The notes beneath the pieces were generated by a model. That model worked only from the letters and a program-made list of their open reading frames with translations. It did no database searches and was not told the origin of the DNA. The position numbers were made by a program, and so were the translations under genes. Of a stretch of 64,000 nucleotides of DNA, positions 29,254-38,600 are shown piece after piece. The stretch spans positions 744,001 through 808,000 of the forward strand of contig NZ_CP033077.1 of the NCBI RefSeq assembly GCF_003716875.1, read 5' to 3'. How positions within the stretch are numbered: position 1 is the first letter of the stretch; each line of letters opens with the position of its first letter. Origin of the DNA: Vibrio zhugei (GTDB taxonomy: Bacteria > Pseudomonadota > Gammaproteobacteria > Enterobacterales > Vibrionaceae).

Positions 29254-30710
29254 GTGATCATTTCTAAGCGTCATCCTGTTTGCATGAAAATGAAAAAATC
29301 CAAATTCACAGAAGCGCCACCTGTGGCTTCTGATATCAAAGAAGCTAACGCACTCATTCAAGAGCTGTGGGAACAACTGCGTTTTTATGAAGATAAACTC
29401 AAGACCAATTGCTCCAACTCTTCAAAACCTCCTTCAACCGATGGGCCAAAAGAGCGAGCTGAAAGAAAAAAGCTCAAAGCTCTGGTGGTCGCCATTCGCG
29501 CGGAGCTAAACCGGGTCACTCAGGGCATCAACGACAACTCTCAGAACTAAAAGACAGTGATGTCGTGGTTGATTGCTTTCCTGACTCAACTTGTCCATGT
29601 TGCGGTAACACTGACGTCACGGTTCATGACACGCCTTTTTATCGTCACCAGGTCCATGAAATTCCTAAACCAACGATAGATATTACTGAGTACCGACTGT
29701 ATTCAGGACAATGCCAGCACTGCAATGAACTGCTCAGAGCAAAGAAACCTGACCATGTTTCTCAAGGGATCATGGGGCCGAATCTTCTCAGCTATATTGC
29801 GGTATTAGCCGGTCAGTACCATTTAAGTATCCGTAAAACCCGCTCACTTCTGAAAGAGCAATTTGGAACCACATTCTCTATTGGAGCCATTAGCGAAGCG
29901 CAAACGAAAGTCGCTTCGATGTTAACGCCACTCCACCAAGCCATTCGAGATAGTATCCAAACCGCACCACTGGTACATGTTGATGAAACCTCTCATCCTC
30001 GTAATGACGAAGAAGGGCTTCGATGGTGCTGGCTTGTGGCCAGTGAAAACCTTGTTTATGAGAAAATCTTATTCTCTCGTTCCATGCATTCTGCGAAAAC
30101 GGTGCTTGGTGAACATTACTCAGGCTTCGTTGTGAGTGACCAATGCCCAAGCTACAACTGGATAAACCCAGAAAAACATCAACTCTGCTGGTCGCATGTC
30201 ACACGTAACCTTCAACAAATAGCGGACTATAGTGGCGGAGGATATACCGCTTACGTCGGCCGTCGTTTAACTCTGATTGCCAATATGATTTTCCGTATTC
30301 GTCATCGTCTTGAAAGAAAGGAAATCACGCACGGTCAATATCTTCGGCGAATGCAACGACTGCAAAAATCCCTCGATGACTGGCTTGAAAAAGGCAGTAC
30401 ACTGATAGTCCAAAGATATAAAGGACGATGCGAAAAATTGCAGCAGCATAGGCAAAGCTTATGGTTGTTCCTGAACGATACCTCAATACCGCTGACAAAT
30501 AATGAAGCGGAGAGGCGCATACGTGGTTGCGTCATTCAGAGAAAAATCAGCTATGGAACGACATCCGATGCGGGTGATAAATTTAGAGGTCGCATCCACT
30601 CGCTTGTTGAGACGTGTAAAAAACGCGGACTATCAACGTATGCAGTACTCTCTGAGATAGTACAAGCGGTCACCGCACGCCAACCCTATCCCAACGTGTT
30701 CAACCTATAG
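29254..30710 (+). CDS. IS66-family transposase in two frames (possible -1 programmed frameshift)
   Basis: The N-terminal part (29254-29550) has the leucine-rich coiled coil and the NCSNSSKPPSTDGP motif of IS66 TnpC proteins. The continuation GGRHSRGAKPGHSGHQ, the CPCC/CQHC zinc-binding region and the DDE core (VHVDETSHPR, VVSDQCPSY, NNEAERRIRG) are in the -1 frame, open from before 29469 to 30710. The frames meet at A AAA AAG (29466-29472) in the correct phase. Either the gene is expressed as a -1 frameshift fusion or it lost one A. A GTG at 29565 could start the second part alone but would drop the conserved linker. Confidence 0.82.
29466..29507 (+). promoter_or_regulatory. Candidate -1 ribosomal frameshift signal
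   Basis: The slippery heptamer A AAA AAG is read AGA-AAA-AAG in the zero frame. Five nucleotides later AGCTC (29478-29482) can pair with GAGCT (29503-29507), a hairpin at the usual stimulator distance. The -1 frame then encodes conserved IS66 sequence. Confidence 0.55.
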
Positions 30711-30744
30711 CGAGCAAATCAAGTACCTACTGGTGAACGGTTAC

Positions 30745-30826
30745 CTTCTATATCTGGCACGCGTACTTTATCGACCACCAGCCACTGCTCGCCTTGTGGC
30801 TGCTTTACACGACTAAATAAACTCAT
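30745..30826 (-). pseudogene. 5' fragment of the gene following the truncated vgrG
   Basis: ATG at 30824-30826 overlaps the vgrG TGA (ATGA). Twenty-seven codons follow ([20 protein letters not shown]...), then the IS66 end. It does not resemble the N-terminus of the intact effector or of the DUF4123 chaperone, so the lost gene was a different one, presumably an effector or adaptor for this VgrG. Cannot be identified further. Confidence 0.6.
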
Positions 30827-32823
30827 GCTGTTTCCTCTGCGCTAGCACATGGGCAATCGGTCCTAGGACAGCTTCCGTCCGCCTGCTTTTGGCACATTTT
30901 AGCGAGTGGCGTATTGTCCATCGCCATTTGCTCTAGTGCCTCAACACTGATTAATTCAGGACTCGCTAGAGCATAAAGCTCAGGATCGGCCGGCGTCAGG
31001 GACGCTACCGCACTCGGCATGATGCCTTCGGCTAAGGCTTTGATTTCTTTTAAGGCTTTAGGCAGTAAGGCGGCGAGTCCTGCGTATCCGGAGCCTGCGC
31101 CTGCGCTGCCACCGGAGTTGATATTGATGGCTGAGCCAACCACGGTCACCCCTGCTGCGTCCATTTTGATAAAGCTACCGCCCACTTTGAGGGTCATCTC
31201 ATCCCCACCGTTTAACACAATCTTGTTACCGGCTTTGAGATGGACCTCACTACCCGCATCCACAATGGTTTTGTCCGTGACTTTTTGTTGCAGTGAGCCT
31301 TTGACATCCACATTGTGATTTTTGGTAATTTTAGTGCGGCTCTCGCCACGGATCGTCAAGTGACGGTTATTTTTGACTTGGCTATAACTATCGCGGTCAA
31401 CGGTGAGATGTTTATCGTTATGAATCAGTTGTGTATGATCGTTTTCAATCAGCCCCTCATAGTCTTTTTGCGCATGCACATGAATTTGCTCGCTGTCCGC
31501 TTGGTCTTCAAAACTCAGTTCATTAAACCCTTCCCCTTGATGGGTCTCTGAGCGGATCACGGTTTTGGTTTTATTATCTGGCAATGGATAAGGTGCGGTA
31601 TTGGTCGCATGATAAGTACGGCCGGTGATGATCGGCTGATCGGGGTCACCATTTAAAAACGAGACAATCACTTCGTGGCCAATCCGTGGAATGGCAAGCA
31701 TGCCATATTGCGAGCCTGCCCAACCTTGTGACACGCGTACCCAGCATGAGCTATGTTCATCGGCAGACGAATACCGGTCCCATGGAAAATGCACTTTCAC
31801 ACGCCCGTAATCGTCACAGAAAATTTCCTCGCCTTTCGGACCCACGACTATTGCCATCATTGGCCCATCCACCAGCGGTTTCGGTTGCGGGGTGGCACGC
31901 CAATTCACCGTGCTGGGAATGGCCGTAAACTGGTTTGAGTAAGTGGTGGCGCCACTGCCGCCTTCTTCTTCTAGTGCTTGAGGCTGGGTGCCTTGATGGG
32001 TGACCGCCACCAGCACATAATCGGCATTCATCGCCGTATCAAGGTGCTCAGAAAGCGTGAAACCATACCCCGCTCGCAACGCCGCTTGGTTGCTTTTCCC
32101 GCGGAAGGTTTTGGCTTCACGGCGCAGGTACTCTAAACGAATTTGGTTAAACGCTTTACCGGATTCATCATCTTTGAACCGACCAGGCGAATCAAAATGT
32201 TCGTAATCGGTCAATTGATAGTCCATATTTTGCCCACGCGCTTGCTGAGCAAATTGATACGCTGGCTTTTTAAAACTGTAATCTTGCAAGGCGGTGGCGC
32301 TCACTTCGCTGCGTGTATGCACATTGAACTGCTTCACATAAGGCGCATCATGAGCGCCGCCCGCCAACGCATTATACGGCACGGGCTGGCCGATAGACGG
32401 TAAGTTAGCACTTGCATCGGTGAAGACTATGGTGTGTTTGCCAGGCTCATGAGTAAAGCTATACACCAAGCCTTCTTCCGCCGCAAGGCGATGTAAAAAG
32501 GCTAAATCGGTCTCGCGGTACTGCACACAAAATTCACGCTGGGCACAGGTGCGTTGCAAATTGAACGCATAATCATTAATGCCCATTTCTTGTAACAAAG
32601 TGGACAAAATCTCCGGCACGGTTTTAAGCTGAAAAATACGGCTGTTTTGACGTAAGGATAAACGTTCGAGTGCGGGAACGAGGGTTAACGAATAGTAAGT
32701 AAAGTGATGGCCAATATCGCCCTGTGAGAATTGACGCACAATGCCGTTAACCCGTTGCACCTCTTCACCGTTACGATAGAGAGTTAAATCAACCGCGCGA
32801 TCGACAACTTGCTGCGGCGTAAT
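30823..32823 (-). pseudogene. vgrG: VgrG spike protein, N-terminally truncated
   Basis: T6SS spike homologue. It aligns with residues from about 55 on of the intact VgrG at 40031-42163, but the homology stops at 32823 and is replaced by an orphan effector C-terminus. The first in-frame start is a GTG at 32760, which would lack about 75 residues of the gp27-like base. The body is nearly identical to the second copy (gp5 OB-fold, beta-helix repeats). The C-terminal tail differs completely and ends with a Cys-rich segment (C-x7-C-x4-C-x-C). Without its N-terminus it is unlikely to form a spike, but could donate its distinct tail by recombination. Confidence 0.85.
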
Positions 32824-32929
32824 AAATCATGATGCGCTCACTGTGAGTTCATTGACGGTCACGGGTTGATTTAATACGTTTCGTGCCGATTTTAATTCGA
32901 GTGGTCCTTGGGTTTTCCCTTGTGTGGAC

Positions 32930-34694
32930 CCGTCATTCCGCAGCCAATTTCAGAATTAAAACAATGTGATCCAGTGATCGTTTACAAATGTTAGTGCGAC
33001 AGACCTCTTGACCGCGATCCCCAGTTTTGATCTATTACTGTTATTTAACGGTCACTTTATTATGTCTGCTGCTCAACCTGTCATTAAACGCCTAGATCAC
33101 TTAGGGCTGATCGCTGCTTTCTGCCATGAAATCGGTTTACCTGGTATTATTGATCGCATCATTCCCAAGTACTCGGATCACAACGTTTCACATGGCGATG
33201 CGGTCTTGGCGATGATTCTCAATGGTCTTGGCTTTCACAGCAGAACGCTGCATATGTTTTCTGACTTCTTCGAGACGAAGCCTGTTGCCAAGTTGCTTGC
33301 TAAAGATATTGAAGCTCACCATTTAACGGACGATGTACTCGGACGCACGTTAGATGCTTTATATGAAGCAGATGTCTCCGCACTTTATCAAGCGATAGCA
33401 GAGCATGTCGTTGATAAGCTAGGACTTAAAACAGACTCTGTCCACCTTGATATCACTAGCTTCCATGTCGATGGTGAATACGCCCAGGACGAAGATCTTA
33501 ATGCCATCAAGCTGGTAAAAGGCTACAGCCGAGACCACCGTCCAGAGCTAAATCAAGTGGTCCTTGAGTTGATTTGCGAAAACCAAGCTGGCCTGCCTGT
33601 TTACATGCAAGCGCTTAGTGGCAACACCAACGATGCTAAGGCATTCTCAGAGGTCACTAAACGGCATATTCATTGCCTGAAGGCAGCTCAAAACAGTCGC
33701 TACTTCATCGCCGATGCCGCTTTGTACACCGAAGAGAGCATTCGTTCACTGGATGAGCAACAACAGAAGTTTATTACGCGTGTTCCAATGACCATTAAAT
33801 CAGCCAAAGAGGCCTTAATGAACCTTGAGCCCGAGCAGCTGAGCCATATCGGCAATGGCTACTCGGGTTGTTGGGTTGACGCTGATTATGGCTCGGTATC
33901 TCAGAAGTGGCTGTTGATTCATAGTGAACAAGCAACCAAGCGAGAACAGGTAACGTTTTATAAGAACTTAGACAAAAATATCACCAAAGAGCTGAAAGCG
34001 CTGGGACAACTAAAGAAAAAGCAGTTTGCTTGCGCAGTGGATGCCGAGCAAGCAATGAGCGACTTCGCCAGCCAGTGTCATTTGCTTGGCTTCGCGCAAT
34101 CAACCATCGTTAAAGAGCCAATTTATTCAGGTCGTGGTCGGCCGAAGAAAGATGAAAAGCCAACGGGATACCACTATTTGATAGATGCTACGCCTTATAC
34201 CGATCTAGAAAAGGTGAAACTGGCCAAGCTTAAAGTAGGTATGTTTATTCTCGCCACCAACGATACTGACAACACCGACCTAACAATGGCTGCATTGCTT
34301 GAACATTACAAGTCTCAGCAAAAGGTCGAGCGCGGCTTTCGCTTTTTGAAAAGCCCTGAGTTCTTAACATCATCAATTTTCCTGAAGAAACCTCAGCGAA
34401 TCGAGGCACTACTGATGATCATGACGCTGAGCCTACTCGTTTACGCGAGCTTAGAGCACAAAATCCGAGAGAGTCTCACTAAGACCGAGGAATTCTTTCC
34501 TAGCATGGTAAAGAACAAGACGACAACTAAACCGACGGCACGTTGGGTATTCTTAAAATTCGAAGGTATCGACACACTCGAATTTGGCGGCCAAAGCTTC
34601 ATAACGGGTGTTCAAGAGCATCAGACTCGGCTGCTTAAGCTTCTTGGTGTACTGTATGAAGCAGTTTATTCCTAAATTGGCTGCGGAATCTCGG
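32930..34694 (+). mobile_element. IS1634-family insertion sequence
   Basis: An element of 1765 bp with imperfect inverted repeats (left CCGTCATTCCGCAGCCAATT, right CCGAGATTCCGCAGCCAATT as reverse complement). GTGGAC is duplicated at 32924-32929 and 34695-34700; removing the element and one copy restores the effector C-terminus seen in the intact gene (which reads GTGGAT). Confidence 0.88.
33062..34675 (+). CDS. IS1634-family (IS4-like DDE) transposase
   Basis: Transposase of about 537 residues. An N-terminal DUF4277-type domain (IKRLDHLGLIAAFCHEIGLPGIID) precedes the DDE core: VHLDITSFHVDGEY with its catalytic Asp, YFIADAALYTEESI with the second Asp, and the QQKVERGFRFLKSPEF region with the Glu. 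The frame opens at 33008, but MSAAQPVIKRLDHLG at 33062 is the usual family start. It is intact and may be active. Confidence 0.9.
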   Translation: MSAAQPVIKRLDHLGLIAAFCHEIGLPGIIDRIIPKYSDHNVSHGDAVLAMILNGLGFHSRTLHMFSDFFETKPVAKLLAKDIEAHHLTDDVLGRTLDALYEADVSALYQAIAEHVVDKLGLKTDSVHLDITSFHVDGEYAQDEDLNAIKLVKGYSRDHRPELNQVVLELICENQAGLPVYMQALSGNTNDAKAFSEVTKRHIHCLKAAQNSRYFIADAALYTEESIRSLDEQQQKFITRVPMTIKSAKEALMNLEPEQLSHIGNGYSGCWVDADYGSVSQKWLLIHSEQATKREQVTFYKNLDKNITKELKALGQLKKKQFACAVDAEQAMSDFASQCHLLGFAQSTIVKEPIYSGRGRPKKDEKPTGYHYLIDATPYTDLEKVKLAKLKVGMFILATNDTDNTDLTMAALLEHYKSQQKVERGFRFLKSPEFLTSSIFLKKPQRIEALLMIMTLSLLVYASLEHKIRESLTKTEEFFPSMVKNKTTTKPTARWVFLKFEGIDTLEFGGQSFITGVQEHQTRLLKLLGVLYEAVYS

Positions 34695-34807
34695 GTGGAC
34701 GTGACATAGCCAATTTTTTCTGTTGATAATATGTTGGAAGGCAAGTCTAAGAAAACATTAGCAACGATAGTCGTGACGGTTTATAAAACTCAAATTCAAT
34801 CTGCGTT

Positions 34808-34834
34808 AAAAAAGACGCTCAAGGAGCGTCTTTT
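34808..34834 (-). terminator. Terminator of the intact T6SS auxiliary cluster
   Basis: On the minus strand AAGACGCTC pairs with GAGCGTCTT followed by T6, 57 bp after the immunity stop. Almost the same hairpin as at 27095-27125. Confidence 0.85.
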
Positions 34835-34889
34835 CAGAAAATTAATTTATAAAAATAAGTAGTGAACTCAATAATAAATAAAAGTTGTT

Positions 34890-35645
34890 TTATTCTTGGT
34901 TTTCTCTATACATTTCATTATGTAGCTTAAAGGCATTTTTTATAAAATCATCTTGATAGGCTTCTTTGGTCGAAGTGAAACGGGCAAAACTTGGTTCAAT
35001 TAATATCTTATTAAGTTTTTCTAAAATTATTTTTTTTTCTTCTAATGTATTATAGAAAAGTCTTGTTTTAGCTGCAATAAAGAAAGGTTTACTCATAAAC
35101 ATGATATGATTTTCATCATAAATATCAAAGATCTTAATATCATTGATAAATATATGATTATCTTTGTCGATTTGGGGTTTAAAATTACGGAAAGAGAACG
35201 ACATTAAAGCAAATGCACCAGCCCCAACAAATACCGCTGGGCCGACCACAACAGCCGCAACCACACAAACCCCCATCCCAAACCAAGCAAATCCTCTAAA
35301 AAAGCCGTACACTGATTCAGGAATATTTTGCTGAGTATAGGTAATGACGCCTTTTTGAGTTAATTGATAACGACATTTGTTATCAGACAATTGAAGAAAG
35401 TAGACAAAATAACAAGCTAAACCTAATCCTATATACATGGGAATTAACGTTATATAAGCTTCTTTGTGCACCACAAACCAAGTATATAGTATAGCAACGA
35501 TTAATAACGGTAAAGCACCAATACAAAACCTTATTAGCTTCCCATTTTTACCCACTATCGCAGGATAAATCGCTTCCCATTCATAAATAATAGGTTCCTT
35601 ATCGAGCTGGGCTTGGCGTTGTTTTATTTCTTCTTTGGAAATCAT
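34890..35645 (-). CDS. T6SS immunity protein (TsiV2-like, multi-membrane-segment)
   Basis: Inner-membrane protein of 251 residues expected to protect against the pore-forming effector encoded just upstream. Three to four hydrophobic segments: GALPLLIVAILYTWFVV, AYITLIPMYIGLGLACYFVYF and a long Gly/Ala/Val-rich one (GVCVVAAVVVGPAVFVGAGAFALM). A cytoplasmic-looking C-terminus follows. Its ATG overlaps the effector TGA (ATGA), the classic effector-immunity coupling. Position and topology match TsiV2, which neutralises VasX in V. cholerae; the specificity here is inferred from position. Confidence 0.78.
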   Translation of the reverse strand: MISKEEIKQRQAQLDKEPIIYEWEAIYPAIVGKNGKLIRFCIGALPLLIVAILYTWFVVHKEAYITLIPMYIGLGLACYFVYFLQLSDNKCRYQLTQKGVITYTQQNIPESVYGFFRGFAWFGMGVCVVAAVVVGPAVFVGAGAFALMSFSFRNFKPQIDKDNHIFINDIKIFDIYDENHIMFMSKPFFIAAKTRLFYNTLEEKKIILEKLNKILIEPSFARFTSTKEAYQDDFIKNAFKLHNEMYRENQE

Positions 35646-38600
35646 GATGCGCTCACTGTGAGTTCATTGACGGTCACCGGTTGACGTAATACGTGTTGTG
35701 CCGATTTTAATTCAAGTGGTCCTTGGTTTTTCCCTTGTGTGGATGTGACATAGCCAATTTTTTCTGTTGACAATATATTAGAAGGTAAGTCTAAGAAAAT
35801 ATTATAAACGATATCATCCTGTTTAGGTAATACCACGGTATATATAGGAGCCTTACTTTCTTGGTCAGTAGACCATGCTCCCTGAGTATTCACAAGTTTT
35901 GGGGCAACTTTTTCAGAATCAAATTCAGATATATTCGTCGGCACTCTGTACTGAGTACTGATATTTAAACCCATGGTTCTTCCCGCAAATACTTTTGGAA
36001 TAAAGATTTTTAATGCCCAATCATACGTTTGCTCAACCATATTCATATAATCAGACACAACGGTTTGAATATTGACTTTTTCTAGGAAAACATTTGGCTG
36101 ATAGATGAGATTTTCTAATCGTTTGATTTCTTCCTCTACGCTCCACTCATCGTTCGTATCGATACCCCACGTTGATTGACGCAGCCATTTGGCCATTTTG
36201 GGTAAGGTAAAGATAGCAATAAGTACCGTTGCAAGTAAATAAACAATACCGGCCACCCACAAACCAGTAACGAATATAGGGGCAAACATGACTCCAAGAC
36301 TCAGTTGCGCCCCACTTCGAATAGCAAGCGACAGCCCAACTTGTGTTAATGAAATACCTGCTTGTAGTGCTAAAGCACCAAATTTAAAGCCATAAAGTAC
36401 TTTCTCAGCACCGGAATTGCTATGACTCCATATTTCATCCCAGCAATTGGTACCTTCCAACGCGGCGGCAACCGCGCCGAAAGCCCCCGCTGCCAGTGTT
36501 CTTATGATTAATTTGTTAGCTAAATTTTTCCCTTCTTCTAAGGATAAAACATCAGATATAACCATCTTATGCCATCCTTCTTTTTGCACTAACGCCCATG
36601 ACTTATCACGAAATACCGAGATTACCGCATTGGCGGTCCAGGCCCAGGTGGAAATCAGCTCTCGGTCGGCGGCATCAAAACTGTCATTTTCATTATTCTT
36701 AAACTCGTAGGTGTTACTAACCGAGATTAAATTGATCACGTTGAGTACCGCAATCAAACTGCCTAAACCGCCGAGTTTATTCCACGCCTCTTTTGAATTG
36801 TTAATATTGTTAAGCACTTTCTCCTTGATGGTGCGTGCTTGATTACGCAACTCTTGATTGGCGAGGGTAACAAATTCGGGCTTATCGAGTTCGAGTTGCA
36901 CTTTTTCGGACTCAAAAGCCTGCTGGGTTTTTGATAGATGCTTATCATTAACGCCCATGCCGCCACGAGCAACTTGATTACGAAATAACGTTAACCGCCG
37001 CTGATAATCGAGTATTTTATTCTGGTACTGTTGGAGCTCGGCCTGATACTGGTGATTGGCCGTCACTAATGCGTTTTCACTACCGCCGAGCCTATGCATT
37101 AACATCACACGAAAAGCGTTGGTCAACGAATGCAGCGCGTTCGCATTCGGGTTACTGGTCGTGGTAGACTTCAAAGACACCACATTATCCACAATGGCGC
37201 TGAGGGCACCACTTGCGTGACTTTGATACACCGTTTTAAACGCTTCAAGCGATTTTCTCACTGGGAGCACCAATGCTTGATACCATTGTTGGTCATCCAA
37301 TCGCGTCTCATAAATAAACGCTTGCGATTCCGCTATGCGACCGAGCACGTTACCCCAATCCCCGACTGAGCCAAACGATGCCGCACTGATATTGTGTTCA
37401 TGAATCGGGTTTAATTTCTCGATGGCTTCCCACACCTCTTTTGAAAGGGCAAAGGGCGCCAAACTCACTAGATTATCTGGGTTATCCAACGACATTAAAC
37501 GGGCAAATCGCTGCGTCAATGCCTCATCAATCGCCGTATTTTTGAGCATCAGTACCACTTGGCTGGCCATTGAGAGAAAATACGCCTGATCAAAACTGTG
37601 TTGATTATCTAACCCAAAGGCAAGTGGATTTTTACTCAGTTGGCGGACAGCGGCTTCCAGCTCATTAAAGCGCTGGGTAATGACTGCATTTTTCCCTTGC
37701 GTTTGCTGATAAAAATCCAATAGGAATGAATATAGGCCCTGCTCACCGTCGTCATCAAATAAACGTGCTTGCTCAGGAATCTCACTCTCTTTGAGCTTAC
37801 GATATTGCTCACGCAGCGCTTTATTAATGTCAATCCCACATTGACTTTTTAGTTGCTGAATATCATTATCAAAGTTTGGATATTGCATTTTAGCGATGTT
37901 TCTCGCTGTCTTAGAATCCATAGCCAATAACGAGTTACTGTTACTGGATGATGCTTCAGCTTTTTGATTAATTTTATAGTCGATCTGGAGTAACTGATTT
38001 AAACGCTCTTCGTAACGGAGTTCCAAAACCGGATCCGTTTTTAAATGTTCCGCCAGCTCAGCGGCGGAGAGCTCATCGGTATCGTGCAATGTCTCTGGTA
38101 CTGGCACCGCGGCGATTTTTCGCGTAATTTCCGCCATGCGCACTTTGTGTGTATTTTGCTCACTGCCGATAACCCGCTCTTTTTCCGCCCAAGCCTGTGC
38201 TAATTGCGCAGTTAAATCACACAAATCCGCCAATGGGTCATCCAGTGCAATAAACACGCCTTTAGTTTTATCGGGCAGGCTGTAATCGTCTATTGTGGCT
38301 CTGGGTTTCACTTTCACTAAGGGCGTGTCATTCAAGCGTTGTTCAAGCGCATCACGTTCCGGTGTTGGGTTAAACGGAAGGGTCACGGGCTTATCGTCAA
38401 TACCATTCATTTTCATGAATTCATCATCAGAACCATTGAAACCATGTAACCAACCTAAGCCCAGATCTTCTGGTTCCGATTGGGTGGTGTCAGTTTGTTT
38501 TAACGGGGTACACGTGGTCGCAAACATGTCTTTATGCAGTAGGCTTCCCCCATCATCGATATCCGCTACCGCCTTGGTCAACCCTTCATAGTAACCGGCA

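Larger units (their letters stand above)
29182..30744 (+). mobile_element. IS66-family insertion sequence (single-transposase type)
   Basis: An element of 1563 bp bounded by 15-bp perfect inverted repeats: GTAACCGTTCACCAG at 29182-29196 and its reverse complement at 30730-30744. No accessory tnpA/tnpB genes are present, only the tnpC-type gene. The flanking 8-mers (GGCAAATC left, CTTCTATA right) differ, so the usual 8-bp target duplication of this family is absent. This points to an IS-adjacent deletion or recombination that removed the middle of the effector gene. Confidence 0.85.
32827..34780 (-). pseudogene. C-terminal remnant of a VasX-like effector (orphan 2), split by IS1634
   Basis: Right of the IS, bases 34695 to about 34780 encode IVANVFLDLPSNILSTEK and following residues; left of it, 32827-32929 encode the rest to VNELTVSAS-stop. 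Together they match the last 55 or so residues of the intact effector almost exactly. Upstream of the match the frame meets a TAA, and no start is present. Its stop codon touches the truncated vgrG, so recombination replaced the normal 5' half of vgrG by this fragment. Confidence 0.85.

Noticed and set aside
29565..30710. Second half of the IS66 transposase as an independent gene starting at GTG
   Set aside because: The conserved GGRHSRGAKPGHSGH linker lies upstream in the same frame, so the protein must be entered by frameshift or the gene is broken.
30823..32760. Truncated vgrG as a functional gene starting at GTG 32760
   Set aside because: It would miss about 75 residues of the conserved base domain, and upstream homology continues without a start; called a pseudogene.
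27224..34694. The three IS elements as one composite transposon
   Set aside because: They belong to different families, two have their own target duplications, and the genes between are T6SS remnants explained by local history.
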